From Clostridium_AB sp036639235 (GTDB lineage Bacteria > Bacillota > Clostridia > Clostridiales > Caloramatoraceae), in the NCBI RefSeq assembly GCF_036639235.1, contig NZ_JAVWJB010000004.1:28099-92098 (forward strand): DNA of 64,000 bases, written 5' to 3'. Shown here in pieces: positions 24,766-33,982 of the stretch (position 1 is the stretch's first letter; every line of letters starts with the position of its first letter). The notes beneath the pieces were generated by a model that was not told where the DNA came from, did no database searches, and saw nothing but the letters and a program-made list of their open reading frames with translations. The position numbers were made by a program, and so were the translations under genes.

Positions 24766-25263
24766 ATGAGAGTCGATCCTAGCAAGTTAAACCTTAAAGA
24801 AAAGGTTGTATTTATAAACAGAGTTGCTAAGGTTGTTAAGGGTGGAAGAAACTTTAGATTCACTGCCCTAGTAGTAGTTGGTGACGAAAACGGACACGTT
24901 GGAACTGGTTTAGGTAAAGCTACTGAAGTTCCAGAAGCTATTAGAAAAGCAATCGAAGACGCTAAGAAAAACATAGTACAAGTAGAAACAGTTGGAACAA
25001 CTGTACCACACCAAATTACTGGTGAATATGGTGCAGGTAAAGTTCTTATAATGCCAGCCGTAGAAGGTACAGGGGTTATCGCTGGAGGACCAGTGCGTGC
25101 CGTACTTGAATTAGCAGGTATTAAGGATGTAAGAGCTAAGTCACTTGGTTCAAACAATCCAAGAAACATGGTTAACGCAACAATACACGGACTTTCAAGC
25201 CTTAAAACAGTTGAACAAATTGCTAAGCTTAGAGGAAAGTCTGTAGAAGAAATACTAGGTTAG
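24766..25263 (+). CDS. rpsE: 30S ribosomal protein S5
   Basis: The 165-residue protein has VVKGGRNFRFTALVVVGDEN (the loop where spectinomycin resistance arises, unaltered in outline) and GGPVRAVLELAGIKDV. It is an accuracy-related protein near the mRNA entry site. SD is AAGGAGGG. Confidence 0.98.
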   Translation: MRVDPSKLNLKEKVVFINRVAKVVKGGRNFRFTALVVVGDENGHVGTGLGKATEVPEAIRKAIEDAKKNIVQVETVGTTVPHQITGEYGAGKVLIMPAVEGTGVIAGGPVRAVLELAGIKDVRAKSLGSNNPRNMVNATIHGLSSLKTVEQIAKLRGKSVEEILG

Positions 25264-25274
25264 GAGGGATTAAT

Positions 25275-25454
25275 GTGGCTAAAGTAAGAGTAACGCTAAC
25301 TAAAAGCTTAATCGGAAAGAAACCTGACCAAAGAGCAACAGTAAAGGCACTAGGACTTAACAAACTAGGATCAACTGTTGAGCACGAAGTAACACCTCAA
25401 ATCAGAGGGATGCTTGATAAAATCAATTTCATGGTAAAAGTAGAAGAAGTTTAA
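25275..25454 (+). CDS. rpmD: 50S ribosomal protein L30
   Basis: A 59-residue gene read by eye. GTG follows TAGGAGGG and gives MAKVRVTLTKSLIGKKPDQR, then KALGLNKLGSTVEH and a short C-terminus ending KVEEV. Length, start and position between rpsE and rplO are all typical of L30. An overlapping ATG two bases earlier is out of frame. Confidence 0.95.
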   Translation: MAKVRVTLTKSLIGKKPDQRATVKALGLNKLGSTVEHEVTPQIRGMLDKINFMVKVEEV

Positions 25455-25474
25455 TATAGAGGGAGGTGCGATAA

Positions 25475-25915
25475 ATGAGACTTCATGAATTAAGACCAGC
25501 TCCCGGTTCAGTAAAGGAGCCAAAGAGAAAAGGTAGAGGTACTGCAACAGGTCAAGGTAAGACATCAGGAAGAGGACAAAAAGGTCAAGGTTCACGTTCA
25601 GGTGGTGGAGTAAGACCAGGATTCGAAGGAGGGCAAATGCCACTTCATAGAAGACTTCCAAAGAGAGGTTTTACTAACATATTTGCTACTAAGTACGCAG
25701 AAATCAATGTTGAAACTCTAAACAGATTTGAAGACGGAACAGAAGTTACACCAGAACTTCTAAAGGAAGCTAAAATCCTTAAGAGCCAACTTGACGGTGT
25801 TAAAGTTCTTGGAAACGGAGAGCTAACTAAGAAGCTTACTGTTAAGGCAGCTAAGTTTACAGAATCAGCAGTTAAGAAGATCGAAGCAGCCGGAGGCAAA
25901 GTAGAGGTGATATAA
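25475..25915 (+). CDS. rplO: 50S ribosomal protein L15
   Basis: The 146-residue protein begins MRLHELRPAPGSVKEPKRKG with the Gly-rich GQGKTSGRGQKGQGSRSGGG tail that penetrates rRNA, then PLHRRLPKRGF. SD is GGGAGGTG. secY starts one base after its stop codon. Confidence 0.98.
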   Translation: MRLHELRPAPGSVKEPKRKGRGTATGQGKTSGRGQKGQGSRSGGGVRPGFEGGQMPLHRRLPKRGFTNIFATKYAEINVETLNRFEDGTEVTPELLKEAKILKSQLDGVKVLGNGELTKKLTVKAAKFTESAVKKIEAAGGKVEVI

Positions 25916-25916
25916 A

Positions 25917-27194
25917 TTGTTTAAAACCTTACGCAATGCAATGAGTATTCCTGATTTAAGGAAGAAACTCTTTGTTACTTTGGCACTTTTAATGGTATTC
26001 AGGGCAGGTATATTTATTCCTGTTCCTGATATCAACAGAGAAGCCTTAGATCAAATGGTAAGTGGCGGTTTATTGTTCGGCTTTCTAGATATTATTTCAG
26101 GTGGTGGATTTAAAAACTTTAGTATTTTTGCTATGGGTATAAGTCCATACATTACCTCATCCATTATAATGAGCTTGCTTACAGTTGCGATTCCAAGACT
26201 TGAGCAAATTCAAAAAGAGGGGCAAGAAGGAAGAAAGAAAATTGCTACTATGACAAGATACTTAACAATTGTATTTGCTTTACTACAATCATTTAGTATG
26301 GCAGTATACTTAAATGTTAATGGAGTTTTAGTAGACGGTTCTGTCTTAAATCTTGCAACTATCATGATTACGCTTACAACAGGTACATTATTTGTAATGT
26401 GGCTAGGTGAGAAGATCACTGAGTATGGACTTGGTAATGGTACATCATTAATAATATTTACGGGTATAATAGCACAGATTCCTAATCTTGGGTATCAGTT
26501 AATTGTACTTGTAAAAGGTGGATCAATGAACATAATACAAGTAGCACTGTTAATTATTTTCGCTGTACTTATTATAGTAGGAATAGTTATAATGGATCTT
26601 GGTGAGAGAAGAATCCCGGTTCAATACGCTCAGAGGAAAGTTGGTGCGAAGACTTTCGGAGGTCAAAACACACACATTCCAATAAACGTTAACTCAACAG
26701 GGGTTATTGCAATAATATTTGCAATGTCACTTATGCAAGCGCCACTACTTGTAACACAGTTATTCTTAGAACCAACTAATCAATGGCGTGTGTTATTTGA
26801 ATCAGGTTGGCTAAGTATTAGCAAGCCAATTTACCCAATTGTATACGTTCTATTTATTATATTCTTTACATGGTTCTATACGTCAATCACGTTTAAGCCT
26901 GACGAGATGGCTGAAAACCTACAAAAGAGCGGTGGATTTATTCCAGGTATTAGACCAGGACTTCCAACTGAAAACTTTTTAACGAATGTATTAAATAGGA
27001 TGACTTTAATCGGTGGTGTATTTGCATCTATTGTTGCGATTATCCCGATAGTACTAGCACAGATGTCATCAAATCTGCAGAACTTTCAGTTAGGTGGAAC
27101 AACAATGCTAATTGTTGTAAATGTTGCACTGGAGCTTAGAAAGCAAGTAAAAGCTCAGCTAGTAATGAAGAACTATGGCGGATTCTTAAAATAG
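25917..27194 (+). CDS. secY: Preprotein translocase subunit SecY
   Basis: The 425-residue protein starts at a TTG (MFKTLRNAMSIPDLRKKLF) next to the rplO stop, with GAGGTG inside rplO as SD. About ten membrane segments are visible. GGGFKNFSIFAMGISPYIT (plug and TM2) and GERRIPVQYAQRKVG (cytosolic loop contacting ribosome or SecA) are hallmarks. It forms the protein-conducting channel with SecE and SecG. Confidence 0.98.
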   Translation: MFKTLRNAMSIPDLRKKLFVTLALLMVFRAGIFIPVPDINREALDQMVSGGLLFGFLDIISGGGFKNFSIFAMGISPYITSSIIMSLLTVAIPRLEQIQKEGQEGRKKIATMTRYLTIVFALLQSFSMAVYLNVNGVLVDGSVLNLATIMITLTTGTLFVMWLGEKITEYGLGNGTSLIIFTGIIAQIPNLGYQLIVLVKGGSMNIIQVALLIIFAVLIIVGIVIMDLGERRIPVQYAQRKVGAKTFGGQNTHIPINVNSTGVIAIIFAMSLMQAPLLVTQLFLEPTNQWRVLFESGWLSISKPIYPIVYVLFIIFFTWFYTSITFKPDEMAENLQKSGGFIPGIRPGLPTENFLTNVLNRMTLIGGVFASIVAIIPIVLAQMSSNLQNFQLGGTTMLIVVNVALELRKQVKAQLVMKNYGGFLK

Positions 27195-27213
27195 ATTTAA
27201 TGGAGATGGTTAA

Positions 27214-27864
27214 ATGAGAATAGTATTGCTTGGACCTCCAGGATCAGGAAAAGGAACGCAAGCAAAGTTCATAGTTGAAAAGTATGGAATTCCACACATT
27301 TCAACAGGTGATATATTCAGAAAGAACATTAAAGAAGAAACACCACTTGGTGTTAAGGCTAAGTCTTATATAGATAAAGGTCAGCTAGTTCCCGATGAAC
27401 TAACTGTTGAAATAGTAGAAGATAGATTAAAAGCTGATGACTGTACTAAGGGATTCATGCTAGATGGTTTCCCAAGAACTGTAGGGCAAGCGGAAGCTTT
27501 AACTAAGGTACTTGGTGAAATGAACACTTCACTTGATCATGTTATTAATATAGAAGTTGCTGATAAGGCGCTTGTAGATAGACTAACAGGAAGAAGAGTT
27601 TGTCCATCATGTGGAGCTAGTTTCCACACAGTATTTAACCCACCTGCAAAGGATGGTATATGTAATTACTGCTCAGCTGAAGTAATTCAAAGAGCAGATG
27701 ATAACATAGAAACAGTTTCAAGCAGATTAGAGGTTTATGGTACTCAAACTAAACCTTTAATTGAATACTATGAAAACAAAGGACTACTTAGAAGCATTGC
27801 AGGTGAACAAAATATCGATAAGGTATTTGAAGACATCAACAAGGCCCTAGGGAGCGGTAACTAA
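27214..27864 (+). CDS. adk: Adenylate kinase, zinc-lid type
   Basis: The 216-residue enzyme interconverts ATP + AMP and 2 ADP. It has the P-loop GPPGSGKGTQ, the AMP-binding DGFPRT motif and a long LID with four cysteines (C130, C133, C150, C153), the zinc-binding form common in Gram-positives. SD is TGGAGATGG. Its stop overlaps the map start (TAATG). Confidence 0.98.
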   Translation: MRIVLLGPPGSGKGTQAKFIVEKYGIPHISTGDIFRKNIKEETPLGVKAKSYIDKGQLVPDELTVEIVEDRLKADDCTKGFMLDGFPRTVGQAEALTKVLGEMNTSLDHVINIEVADKALVDRLTGRRVCPSCGASFHTVFNPPAKDGICNYCSAEVIQRADDNIETVSSRLEVYGTQTKPLIEYYENKGLLRSIAGEQNIDKVFEDINKALGSGN

Positions 27865-28616
27865 TGATTTATCTAAAGTCAAGTAATGAAATTGATATAA
27901 TGCGTAAGGCAGGAACAATTGTAGCAGAAACTTTACTAAAACTCGAAGAAGCGGTTAAACCAGGAATTACAACTTTAGAGCTAGATAAGATTGCAGAAGA
28001 ATATATCCTAAGATCAGGTGCACGTCCATCCTTTAAGGGATATGGCGGCTTCCCTGGATCAATATGTGCATCGGTAAATGAAGAGATTGTTCATGGAATA
28101 CCATCATCAAAAAGAGTATTGCAGGAAGGTGACATAATCAGTGTTGACTGTGGCGCATACTTTAAAGGTTTTCATGGCGATGCAGCTAGAACATTTCCAG
28201 TAGGTAAAGTATCAAAGGAAGCTCAGAGTCTAATTGATGTTACTACTGAAAGTTTCTTTCAAGGCATTAAACATGCAGCTGTAGGGAACAGAATTGGGGA
28301 TATTTCAAGTGCAGTGCAAACCTACGCTGAGTCCTTCGGATACTCTGTAGTGAGAGATTATGTAGGACATGGAATAGGGAAATCACTTCACGAGGAACCT
28401 TCAGTTCCGAACTATGGTAAGGCAGGTAGAGGGCCGAAACTTGCTAAGGGGATGGTCTTAGCCATTGAGCCAATGGTTAACCTAGGAGTATATACGGCGG
28501 ACCAACTTTCTGATGGTTGGACAGTAGTCACAACCGACGGCAAACTATCTGCACACTACGAAAATACAGTTGCAATATTAGAAAATGGTCCTGAAATACT
28601 CACACTACTAAAATAG
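27864..28616 (+). CDS. map: Methionine aminopeptidase, type I
   Basis: The 250-residue enzyme removes initiator methionine. The five metal ligands are recognisable in SVDCGAYFKGFHGDAA (two Asp), GHGIGKSLHEEP (His), AIEPMVN (Glu) and AHYENTVAI (Glu). It lacks the N-terminal zinc extension of type Ic. Translation is probably coupled to adk through the one-base overlap. Confidence 0.97.
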   Translation: MIYLKSSNEIDIMRKAGTIVAETLLKLEEAVKPGITTLELDKIAEEYILRSGARPSFKGYGGFPGSICASVNEEIVHGIPSSKRVLQEGDIISVDCGAYFKGFHGDAARTFPVGKVSKEAQSLIDVTTESFFQGIKHAAVGNRIGDISSAVQTYAESFGYSVVRDYVGHGIGKSLHEEPSVPNYGKAGRGPKLAKGMVLAIEPMVNLGVYTADQLSDGWTVVTTDGKLSAHYENTVAILENGPEILTLLK

Positions 28617-28626
28617 AGGTGAATGA

Positions 28627-28899
28627 ATGATGGGTGAAATAACCCTAGGACAAATTGTTAACTCAAAGGCAGGTAGAGATAAGGATAGATTTTTCATCAT
28701 AGTAGGGATAATCGATAGTGAATATGTACTACTAGCAGATGGAGATCTTCGAAAGATAGGCAATCCTAAGAAGAAAAAAATCAGACACTTAAACACTAGT
28801 CATGGTTTATCTTTAGAAATTAAGGAGAAACTAGAAAATAGTAGGAAAGTGCTTGACGCAGATCTTCGAAAGTGCTTGCAGTCAATGAACTTGTTATAA
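28627..28899 (+). CDS. KOW-domain RNA-binding protein (L14e/L6e-like)
   Basis: A 90-residue basic protein with a KOW-like N-terminus (EITLGQIVNSKAGRDKDRFF) and a lysine-rich linker (GNPKKKKIRHLN). Proteins of this type between map and infA in Clostridia and Bacilli are annotated as L14e/L6e/L27e-like, resembling archaeal and eukaryotic ribosomal proteins. Binding to RNA is inferred. The start may be the first or second of two adjacent ATG codons behind GAGGTG. Confidence 0.85.
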   Translation: MMGEITLGQIVNSKAGRDKDRFFIIVGIIDSEYVLLADGDLRKIGNPKKKKIRHLNTSHGLSLEIKEKLENSRKVLDADLRKCLQSMNLL

Positions 28900-28914
28900 G
28901 GAGGTTTGTTACCT

Positions 28915-29133
28915 ATGGCAAAGGATGATGTAATAGAACTACAAGGAACAGTACTTGAATCGCTGCCAAATGCAAATTTTCAAGTTGAACTTGAAAATGG
29001 TCATAAAATAGTAGCTCACATATCAGGAAAACTTAGAATGAATTTCATAAGAATTCTTCCAGGTGATAAAGTTACCGTAGAGGTATCTACTTATGACTTA
29101 AGTCGTGGTAGAATTATATGGAGAGCTAAGTAG
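28915..29133 (+). CDS. infA: Translation initiation factor IF-1
   Basis: The 72-residue OB-fold protein begins MAKDDVIELQGTVLESLPNA and ends LSRGRIIWRAK, the usual length. The in-frame TTG nine bases upstream lies too close to the SD (AAGGAGG), so 28915 is chosen. IF-1 occupies the A site during initiation. Confidence 0.97.
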   Translation: MAKDDVIELQGTVLESLPNANFQVELENGHKIVAHISGKLRMNFIRILPGDKVTVEVSTYDLSRGRIIWRAK

Positions 29134-29154
29134 TATAAAAAAGGAGGAATAGCC

Positions 29155-29268
29155 ATGAAGGTTAGACCATCTGTAAAACCAATATGCGAAAAATGTAAAG
29201 TTATAAGAAGACATGGCAGAGTAATGGTTATATGCGAAAATCCAAAGCATAAGCAAAAGCAAGGTTAA
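29155..29268 (+). CDS. rpmJ: 50S ribosomal protein L36
   Basis: A 37-residue gene read by eye: MKVRPSVKPICEKCKVIRRH, then GRVMVICENPKHKQKQG. The zinc ligands C-x2-C-x12-C-x4-H are complete, so this is the zinc-binding form. AAGGAGG lies eight bases upstream. Position between infA and rpsM is standard. Confidence 0.97.
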   Translation: MKVRPSVKPICEKCKVIRRHGRVMVICENPKHKQKQG

Positions 29269-29282
29269 TTAGAACGCGGCTG

Positions 29283-29306
29283 CACTAAATTTTATTTGGT
29301 GTTTTA
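29283..29306 (+). terminator. Weak hairpin between rpmJ and rpsM
   Basis: CACTAAA (29283-29289) and TTTGGTG (29295-29301) form seven pairs with one wobble, followed by TTTT. It could be a partial attenuator ahead of rpsM, the place where S4 regulates the alpha operon in E. coli; no S4 pseudoknot was recognised. Confidence 0.35.
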
Positions 29307-29354
29307 TATAAATTTTTTTCGAATTCGAATTAACACAGGAGGTGTAGTAGTTAA

Positions 29355-29726
29355 ATGGCTAGAATAGCTGGTGTTGACATACCAAGAGAAAAAAGAGTAG
29401 AAATAGCACTTACTTATATATTTGGAATTGGTAAACCAAGTTCACAGCAAATACTTGCTGAAACTGGAATTAACCCTGATACAAGAGTTAAGAACCTAAC
29501 TGAAGATGAAGTTAACGTGCTAAGAGATTATATCGGCAAAAACTTACTAGTTGAAGGTGATCTTAGAAGAACTGTAGCTCTTAACATTAAGAGACTTATG
29601 GAAATCGGTTCATATAGAGGAATGAGACATAGAAGAGGTCTTCCTGTAAGAGGACAAAAGACAAAGACTAACGCTAGAACTCGTAAGGGACCTAAGAGAA
29701 CAGTAAGCGGTAAGAAGAAAAAGTAA
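29355..29726 (+). CDS. rpsM: 30S ribosomal protein S13
   Basis: The 123-residue product begins MARIAGVDIPREKRVEIALT and has GSYRGMRHRRGLPVRGQKTK at the C-terminus. S13 bridges to the 50S subunit and contacts P-site tRNA. SD is CAGGAGGTG, with a rather long spacer. Confidence 0.98.
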   Translation: MARIAGVDIPREKRVEIALTYIFGIGKPSSQQILAETGINPDTRVKNLTEDEVNVLRDYIGKNLLVEGDLRRTVALNIKRLMEIGSYRGMRHRRGLPVRGQKTKTNARTRKGPKRTVSGKKKK

Positions 29727-29743
29727 TCAAGGAGGGAAGATGA

Positions 29744-30139
29744 ATGGCGGCTCAAAAAGGTAAGAAAGTTAAAAGAAAAAGAGAACGTAAGAATATTGAC
29801 CGTGGCGCAGCTCACATCCAATCAACGTTTAACAATACAATAGTTACTCTAACTGACACTGCCGGAAATGCAATTTCATGGGCAAGTGCTGGTGGACTTG
29901 GATTTAGAGGTTCAAGAAAGAGCACTCCTTTTGCTGCTCAAATGGCAGCAGAGACTGCTGCAAAGGTTGCAGTTGATCACGGAATGAAGAGTGTAGAGGT
30001 TTATGTTAAGGGACCAGGATCAGGTAGAGAAGCTGCTATCAGAGCGCTTCAAGCTGCAGGTCTTGAAGTAAGTCTAATTAAGGACGTAACTCCAATCCCA
30101 CATAACGGATGTAGACCACCAAAGAGAAGAAGAGTCTAA
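29744..30139 (+). CDS. rpsK: 30S ribosomal protein S11
   Basis: The 131-residue protein has AHIQSTFNNTIVTLTDTAGN, VEVYVKGPGSGREAAIRAL and the end VTPIPHNGCRPPKRRRV. It lies on the platform near the SD-anti-SD helix. SD is AAGGAGGG. Confidence 0.98.
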   Translation: MAAQKGKKVKRKRERKNIDRGAAHIQSTFNNTIVTLTDTAGNAISWASAGGLGFRGSRKSTPFAAQMAAETAAKVAVDHGMKSVEVYVKGPGSGREAAIRALQAAGLEVSLIKDVTPIPHNGCRPPKRRRV

Positions 30140-30160
30140 TTGATAGGAGGTGCAAGATAA

Positions 30161-30781
30161 ATGGCAAGATATATAGGACCAGTTTGTAAATTATGTAGAA
30201 GAGAAGGCACAAGACTTTATCTAAAGAGCGAAAAATGCTACACAGATAAGTGCCCAATGGCTAGAAGACCATATGCTCCGGGACAACACGGACAAGGAAG
30301 AAAGAAGCTTACTAACTACGGAATACAGTTAAGAGAAAAGCAAAAGGCTAAGAGAATCTACGGAGTACTTGAATCACAATTCAGAGGTTACTACGAGAAG
30401 GCTGAAAGCCAAAAGGGTATTGCAGGGGAGAACCTTGTAAGAATTCTTGAAACAAGACTTGATAATGTAATCTTCAGAGCAGGATTTGCTGGATCAAGAC
30501 CAGAAGCTAGACAACTAGTTAGACACGGACATTTCACTGTAAACGGTAAGAAGGTAAACATTCCATCATACCAAATCAGTGTTGGTGAAGTTATAGCTCT
30601 TAAGGATAAGAGCAAGGCAAGTGAGAAGTTTAAGGCAATCGCTGACGTAGCTTCAAACGCACCAGCTTGGATGACAGTTGATAAAGATAAGATGGAAACA
30701 TCAATCGTAGCTCTTCCAGTAAGAGAAGACGTTGAAATACCAGTAAACGAAACTCTAATCGTCGAGCTATACAGTAAGTAA
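30161..30781 (+). CDS. rpsD: 30S ribosomal protein S4
   Basis: The 206-residue protein begins MARYIGPVCKLCRREGTRLY and has four N-terminal cysteines (C9, C12, C26, C31) in the CxxC...C...C pattern of zinc-binding S4. The S4 RNA-binding domain contains SRPEARQLVRHGHFTVNGKK. It is an early assembly protein and accuracy factor. Confidence 0.98.
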   Translation: MARYIGPVCKLCRREGTRLYLKSEKCYTDKCPMARRPYAPGQHGQGRKKLTNYGIQLREKQKAKRIYGVLESQFRGYYEKAESQKGIAGENLVRILETRLDNVIFRAGFAGSRPEARQLVRHGHFTVNGKKVNIPSYQISVGEVIALKDKSKASEKFKAIADVASNAPAWMTVDKDKMETSIVALPVREDVEIPVNETLIVELYSK

Positions 30782-30849
30782 TTTTGGTGAAGAATCAGTT
30801 GCCCTCGCCATTTTTAGGTTACCTTTTTTAAAAAGGAGGGTTAATATAA

Positions 30850-31797
30850 ATGTTAGAAATAGAAAAGCCAAGATTAGAATGTGTTGAAAGCGCAGAGGAT
30901 GGTTCATATGCAAAATTTGTAATTGAACCGTTAGAGAGAGGTTATGGTACAACTCTTGGTAATGCGATGAGAAGAATGCTTCTTTCATCATTACCAGGAG
31001 CTGCTGTAAACTCAATCAAAGTTGAGGGAGTTCTTCATGAGTTCTCTACAATCCCTAACGTTAAGGAAGATGCAATGGAGATCATCCTTAACATTAAGGG
31101 TCTAGCAGTAAAAATCGACGGAGAAGCTCCGAAGACTGCTGTTATAGATGTAGTAGGACCAGCTGTTGTAACAGGTGACGATATAAGGTCTGACGGTGGT
31201 GTAGAGGTTGTTAATAAGGATCACTACATAGCTACTGTTAGTGAGGGCGGAAGACTTTATATGGAACTTAATATCGACAGAGGTAGAGGTTATGTTCCTG
31301 CAGAGAAGAATAAGTCTACTAATCAACCAATAGGTTTAATACCAGTAGACTCAATCTACACTCCAGTTAATAGAGTAAACTATTCAGTTGAAAACACTCG
31401 TGTTGGTCAGATTACTGACTATGATAAGTTAACTCTTGAGATTTGGACTAAGGGTTCAATAACACCAGATGAGGCTATAAGCATCTCATCTAAGATACTA
31501 ATAGAACACTTCAAGCTTTTCCTAAGCCTTGGAGGACATGATGATAATGTTGAAATAATGGTAGAGAAGGAAGAAGATAAAAAAGATAAATTCCTTGAAA
31601 TGACCATTGAAGAACTAGATCTATCTGTTAGATCATATAACTGCCTAAAGAGAGCAGGGATCAACAGTGTTTATGAACTAGTACAAAAATCAGAAGAAGA
31701 TATGATGAAGGTTAGAAACTTAGGTAAGAAATCACTTGAAGAAGTTGAAATCAAACTTAAGGGACTAGGCTTTGATCTAAGAAAAAACGACGAATAG
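30850..31797 (+). CDS. rpoA: DNA-directed RNA polymerase subunit alpha
   Basis: The 315-residue protein has the dimerizing N-terminal domain (GYGTTLGNAMRRMLLSSLPG) and the C-terminal helix-hairpin-helix domain (LDLSVRSYNCLKRAGINSVY, RNLGKKSLEEVEIKL) that contacts UP elements and activators. SD AAAGGAGGG partly pairs with an upstream CCTTTT run, which might lower initiation. rplQ follows 11 bases later. Confidence 0.98.
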   Translation: MLEIEKPRLECVESAEDGSYAKFVIEPLERGYGTTLGNAMRRMLLSSLPGAAVNSIKVEGVLHEFSTIPNVKEDAMEIILNIKGLAVKIDGEAPKTAVIDVVGPAVVTGDDIRSDGGVEVVNKDHYIATVSEGGRLYMELNIDRGRGYVPAEKNKSTNQPIGLIPVDSIYTPVNRVNYSVENTRVGQITDYDKLTLEIWTKGSITPDEAISISSKILIEHFKLFLSLGGHDDNVEIMVEKEEDKKDKFLEMTIEELDLSVRSYNCLKRAGINSVYELVQKSEEDMMKVRNLGKKSLEEVEIKLKGLGFDLRKNDE

Positions 31798-31808
31798 GAG
31801 GGATTTAA

Positions 31809-32156
31809 GTGGCAGGATACCGTAAGCTAGGTCGTCCAACTGACCAAAGAAAGGCTATGCTAAGAAATCTTGTAACTAGCTTCTTTAAGTCAGAAGACGG
31901 AAGAATTACAACTACTGAAGCGAGAGCTAAAGAAGTAAGAAGCATTGCTGAAAAGATGATTACACTAGCTAAAAGAGGAGATCTTCACGCTAGAAGACAA
32001 GTTCTTGCATATGTTACTGAGGAAGCAGTTGTTGCTAAGCTATTCTCAGAAATTGCACCAAAGTACCAAGAGAGAAACGGTGGATATACAAGAATAATGA
32101 AAATGGGTCCAAGAAGAGGAGACGCTGCAGAAGCAGTTATTCTTGAGCTTGTTTAA
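31809..32156 (+). CDS. rplQ: 50S ribosomal protein L17
   Basis: The 115-residue product starts at a GTG (MAGYRKLGRPTDQRKAMLRN) behind TAGGAGGG and ends GPRRGDAAEAVILELV. L17 lies at the tunnel exit. It is the last gene of the alpha operon before a terminator. Confidence 0.98.
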   Translation: MAGYRKLGRPTDQRKAMLRNLVTSFFKSEDGRITTTEARAKEVRSIAEKMITLAKRGDLHARRQVLAYVTEEAVVAKLFSEIAPKYQERNGGYTRIMKMGPRRGDAAEAVILELV

Positions 32157-32210
32157 TTAACATAGATTTGAGGACTTTAAGATTTTCTTATTCCTTAATT
32201 AGGTTCATGT

Positions 32211-32249
32211 GGGATTAAGTTAAGTATGACTATACTTAATCCCTTTTAT
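32211..32249 (+). terminator. Terminator after rplQ
   Basis: GGGATTAAG (32211-32219) pairs with CTTAATCCC (32235-32243); an alternative inner stem AAGTAT/ATACTT is also possible. A T-run follows. It ends the S10-spc-alpha run, though some read-through into ecfA1 is likely. Confidence 0.8.
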
Positions 32250-32294
32250 ATTATCTAAAAATAGTTGAACCTTGAAAGTAGTAGGTGCTTAAAA

Positions 32295-33134
32295 ATGAAT
32301 AACAGAATGTTATCAACTGAAAATGTATTTTTCTCATATTCTAATGGAGAAAGTGAGAAAATAGTTCTAAAAGATGTTAATGTAACTATTAATAAGGGTG
32401 AATTTGTGGTTATACTTGGTCATAATGGATCAGGTAAATCAACACTTGCTAAGCATTTTAATGGAATATTAATTCCTAAAGATGGAAATGTCTTTGTTGA
32501 TAGCTATAATACAAGAAACGAAGAAGATATATGGAATATAAGACAAAATGCTGGAATGGTATTTCAAAATCCAGATAACCAAATAGTTGCAACTATTGTT
32601 GAAGAAGATGTTGCCTTTGGACCTGAGAATTTAGGGGTATCTCCAGATGAAATAAGACAAAGAGTAGACGATGCATTAAACACAGTTAATATGCTAGAAT
32701 ACAAGGAACATGGTCCACATCTTTTATCAGGTGGACAAAAGCAAAGGGTAGCAATAGCAGGAGTACTTGCTATGAAGCCAAGTTGCATTATTCTTGATGA
32801 GCCAACTGCTATGCTTGATCCGTCAGGTAGAGCTGAGGTTATTTCTACTATCAAGAAACTTAACGCAGAAGAAGGAATAACTATAGTTCTTATAACCCAT
32901 TATATGGAGGAAGCAGCTCAAGCTGATAGAATTATTGTTATGGATGCAGGGGAGCCTATTATAGATGGAACTCCTAGGGAAGTATTTAAGGAAGTAAGAC
33001 GACTTAAGGAAATAGGACTAGATGTACCACAGGTAACTGAACTTGCATATAGGTTAAGACAAAGTGGAGTAGATTTAAAGGAAGATATATTAACCATAGA
33101 AGAGATGGTGGATGAGATATGTCGATTAAAGTAG
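32295..33134 (+). CDS. ecfA1: ECF transporter ATPase A1
   Basis: This 279-residue ATPase energizes vitamin and metal uptake. Walker A is GHNGSGKST, signature LSGGQKQR, Walker B CIILDEPTAMLD. An in-frame start 30 bases upstream has no SD; 32295 follows GTAGGTG. It overlaps ecfA2 by 16 bases. The two ATPases differ in sequence and should form a heterodimer. No substrate-binding S component lies nearby, as expected of group II ECF modules shared by several S proteins. Confidence 0.95.
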   Translation: MNNRMLSTENVFFSYSNGESEKIVLKDVNVTINKGEFVVILGHNGSGKSTLAKHFNGILIPKDGNVFVDSYNTRNEEDIWNIRQNAGMVFQNPDNQIVATIVEEDVAFGPENLGVSPDEIRQRVDDALNTVNMLEYKEHGPHLLSGGQKQRVAIAGVLAMKPSCIILDEPTAMLDPSGRAEVISTIKKLNAEEGITIVLITHYMEEAAQADRIIVMDAGEPIIDGTPREVFKEVRRLKEIGLDVPQVTELAYRLRQSGVDLKEDILTIEEMVDEICRLK

Positions 33135-33982
33135 ACAACTTAACATATAAGTATAGTGTAGGGACTCCATTTGAGAAAACAGCTTTAAAGGGAGTTTCTT
33201 TAGAAATTGAAAAAGGCGAATTTATTGGCCTAATAGGACACACAGGATCAGGGAAATCTACCCTGATACAGCAGTTTAATGGACTTTTAAAGCCAACTAG
33301 TGGCAGCATATATGTTAATGATGTATGTATAACAGATAAGGACGCTGACCTACTTAAGGTAAGACAAAAGGTAGGACTTGTTTTTCAGTATCCTGAATAT
33401 CAACTTTTCGAGGAAACAATCGAAAAGGATGTAGCTTTTGGCCCAATTAATTTAGGTCTTTCTAAAGAGGAAGTACTTGAAAGGGTTAAAAGAGCTTTAA
33501 ATGTAGTTGGAATTGACTATGATAAGTATAAGGATGTTTCTCCATTTGATTTAAGTGGTGGACAAAGACGTAGAATTGCTATTGCTGGAGTTATAGCAAT
33601 GCAGCCTGAAATACTTATTCTAGATGAGCCTACAGCGGGACTTGATCCTCATGGTAGAGACGAAATTTTAACGAAAATTAAAGAACTTCACGATGAATAT
33701 AAAATGACAGTAATTATTGTATCTCATAGCATGGAGGATATGGCTAATATTGCTAATAGACTTATTGTTATGTCAAAGGGCGAAGTAGTACTAATGGGCA
33801 AACCAAAGGATGTATTTAAGAATATTGAAACTCTAGAAGAAATAGGTCTAGCTGTTCCACAGATAACATATCTTATTCGCGAGCTTAAAGCTAAGGGTTT
33901 TGAGATTAGTGATGATATAATTACTGTAGATGAGGCGAAAAGAGCTATTTTAAACCTTTTAAGGAGTAATAATAATGCTTAA
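33119..33982 (+). CDS. ecfA2: ECF transporter ATPase A2
   Basis: The 287-residue partner ATPase has Walker A GHTGSGKST, signature LSGGQRRR and Walker B ILILDEPTAGLDP. Its start lies inside ecfA1 and its end overlaps ecfT by eight bases, so the three proteins are probably made in coupled amounts. Confidence 0.95.
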   Translation: MSIKVDNLTYKYSVGTPFEKTALKGVSLEIEKGEFIGLIGHTGSGKSTLIQQFNGLLKPTSGSIYVNDVCITDKDADLLKVRQKVGLVFQYPEYQLFEETIEKDVAFGPINLGLSKEEVLERVKRALNVVGIDYDKYKDVSPFDLSGGQRRRIAIAGVIAMQPEILILDEPTAGLDPHGRDEILTKIKELHDEYKMTVIIVSHSMEDMANIANRLIVMSKGEVVLMGKPKDVFKNIETLEEIGLAVPQITYLIRELKAKGFEISDDIITVDEAKRAILNLLRSNNNA

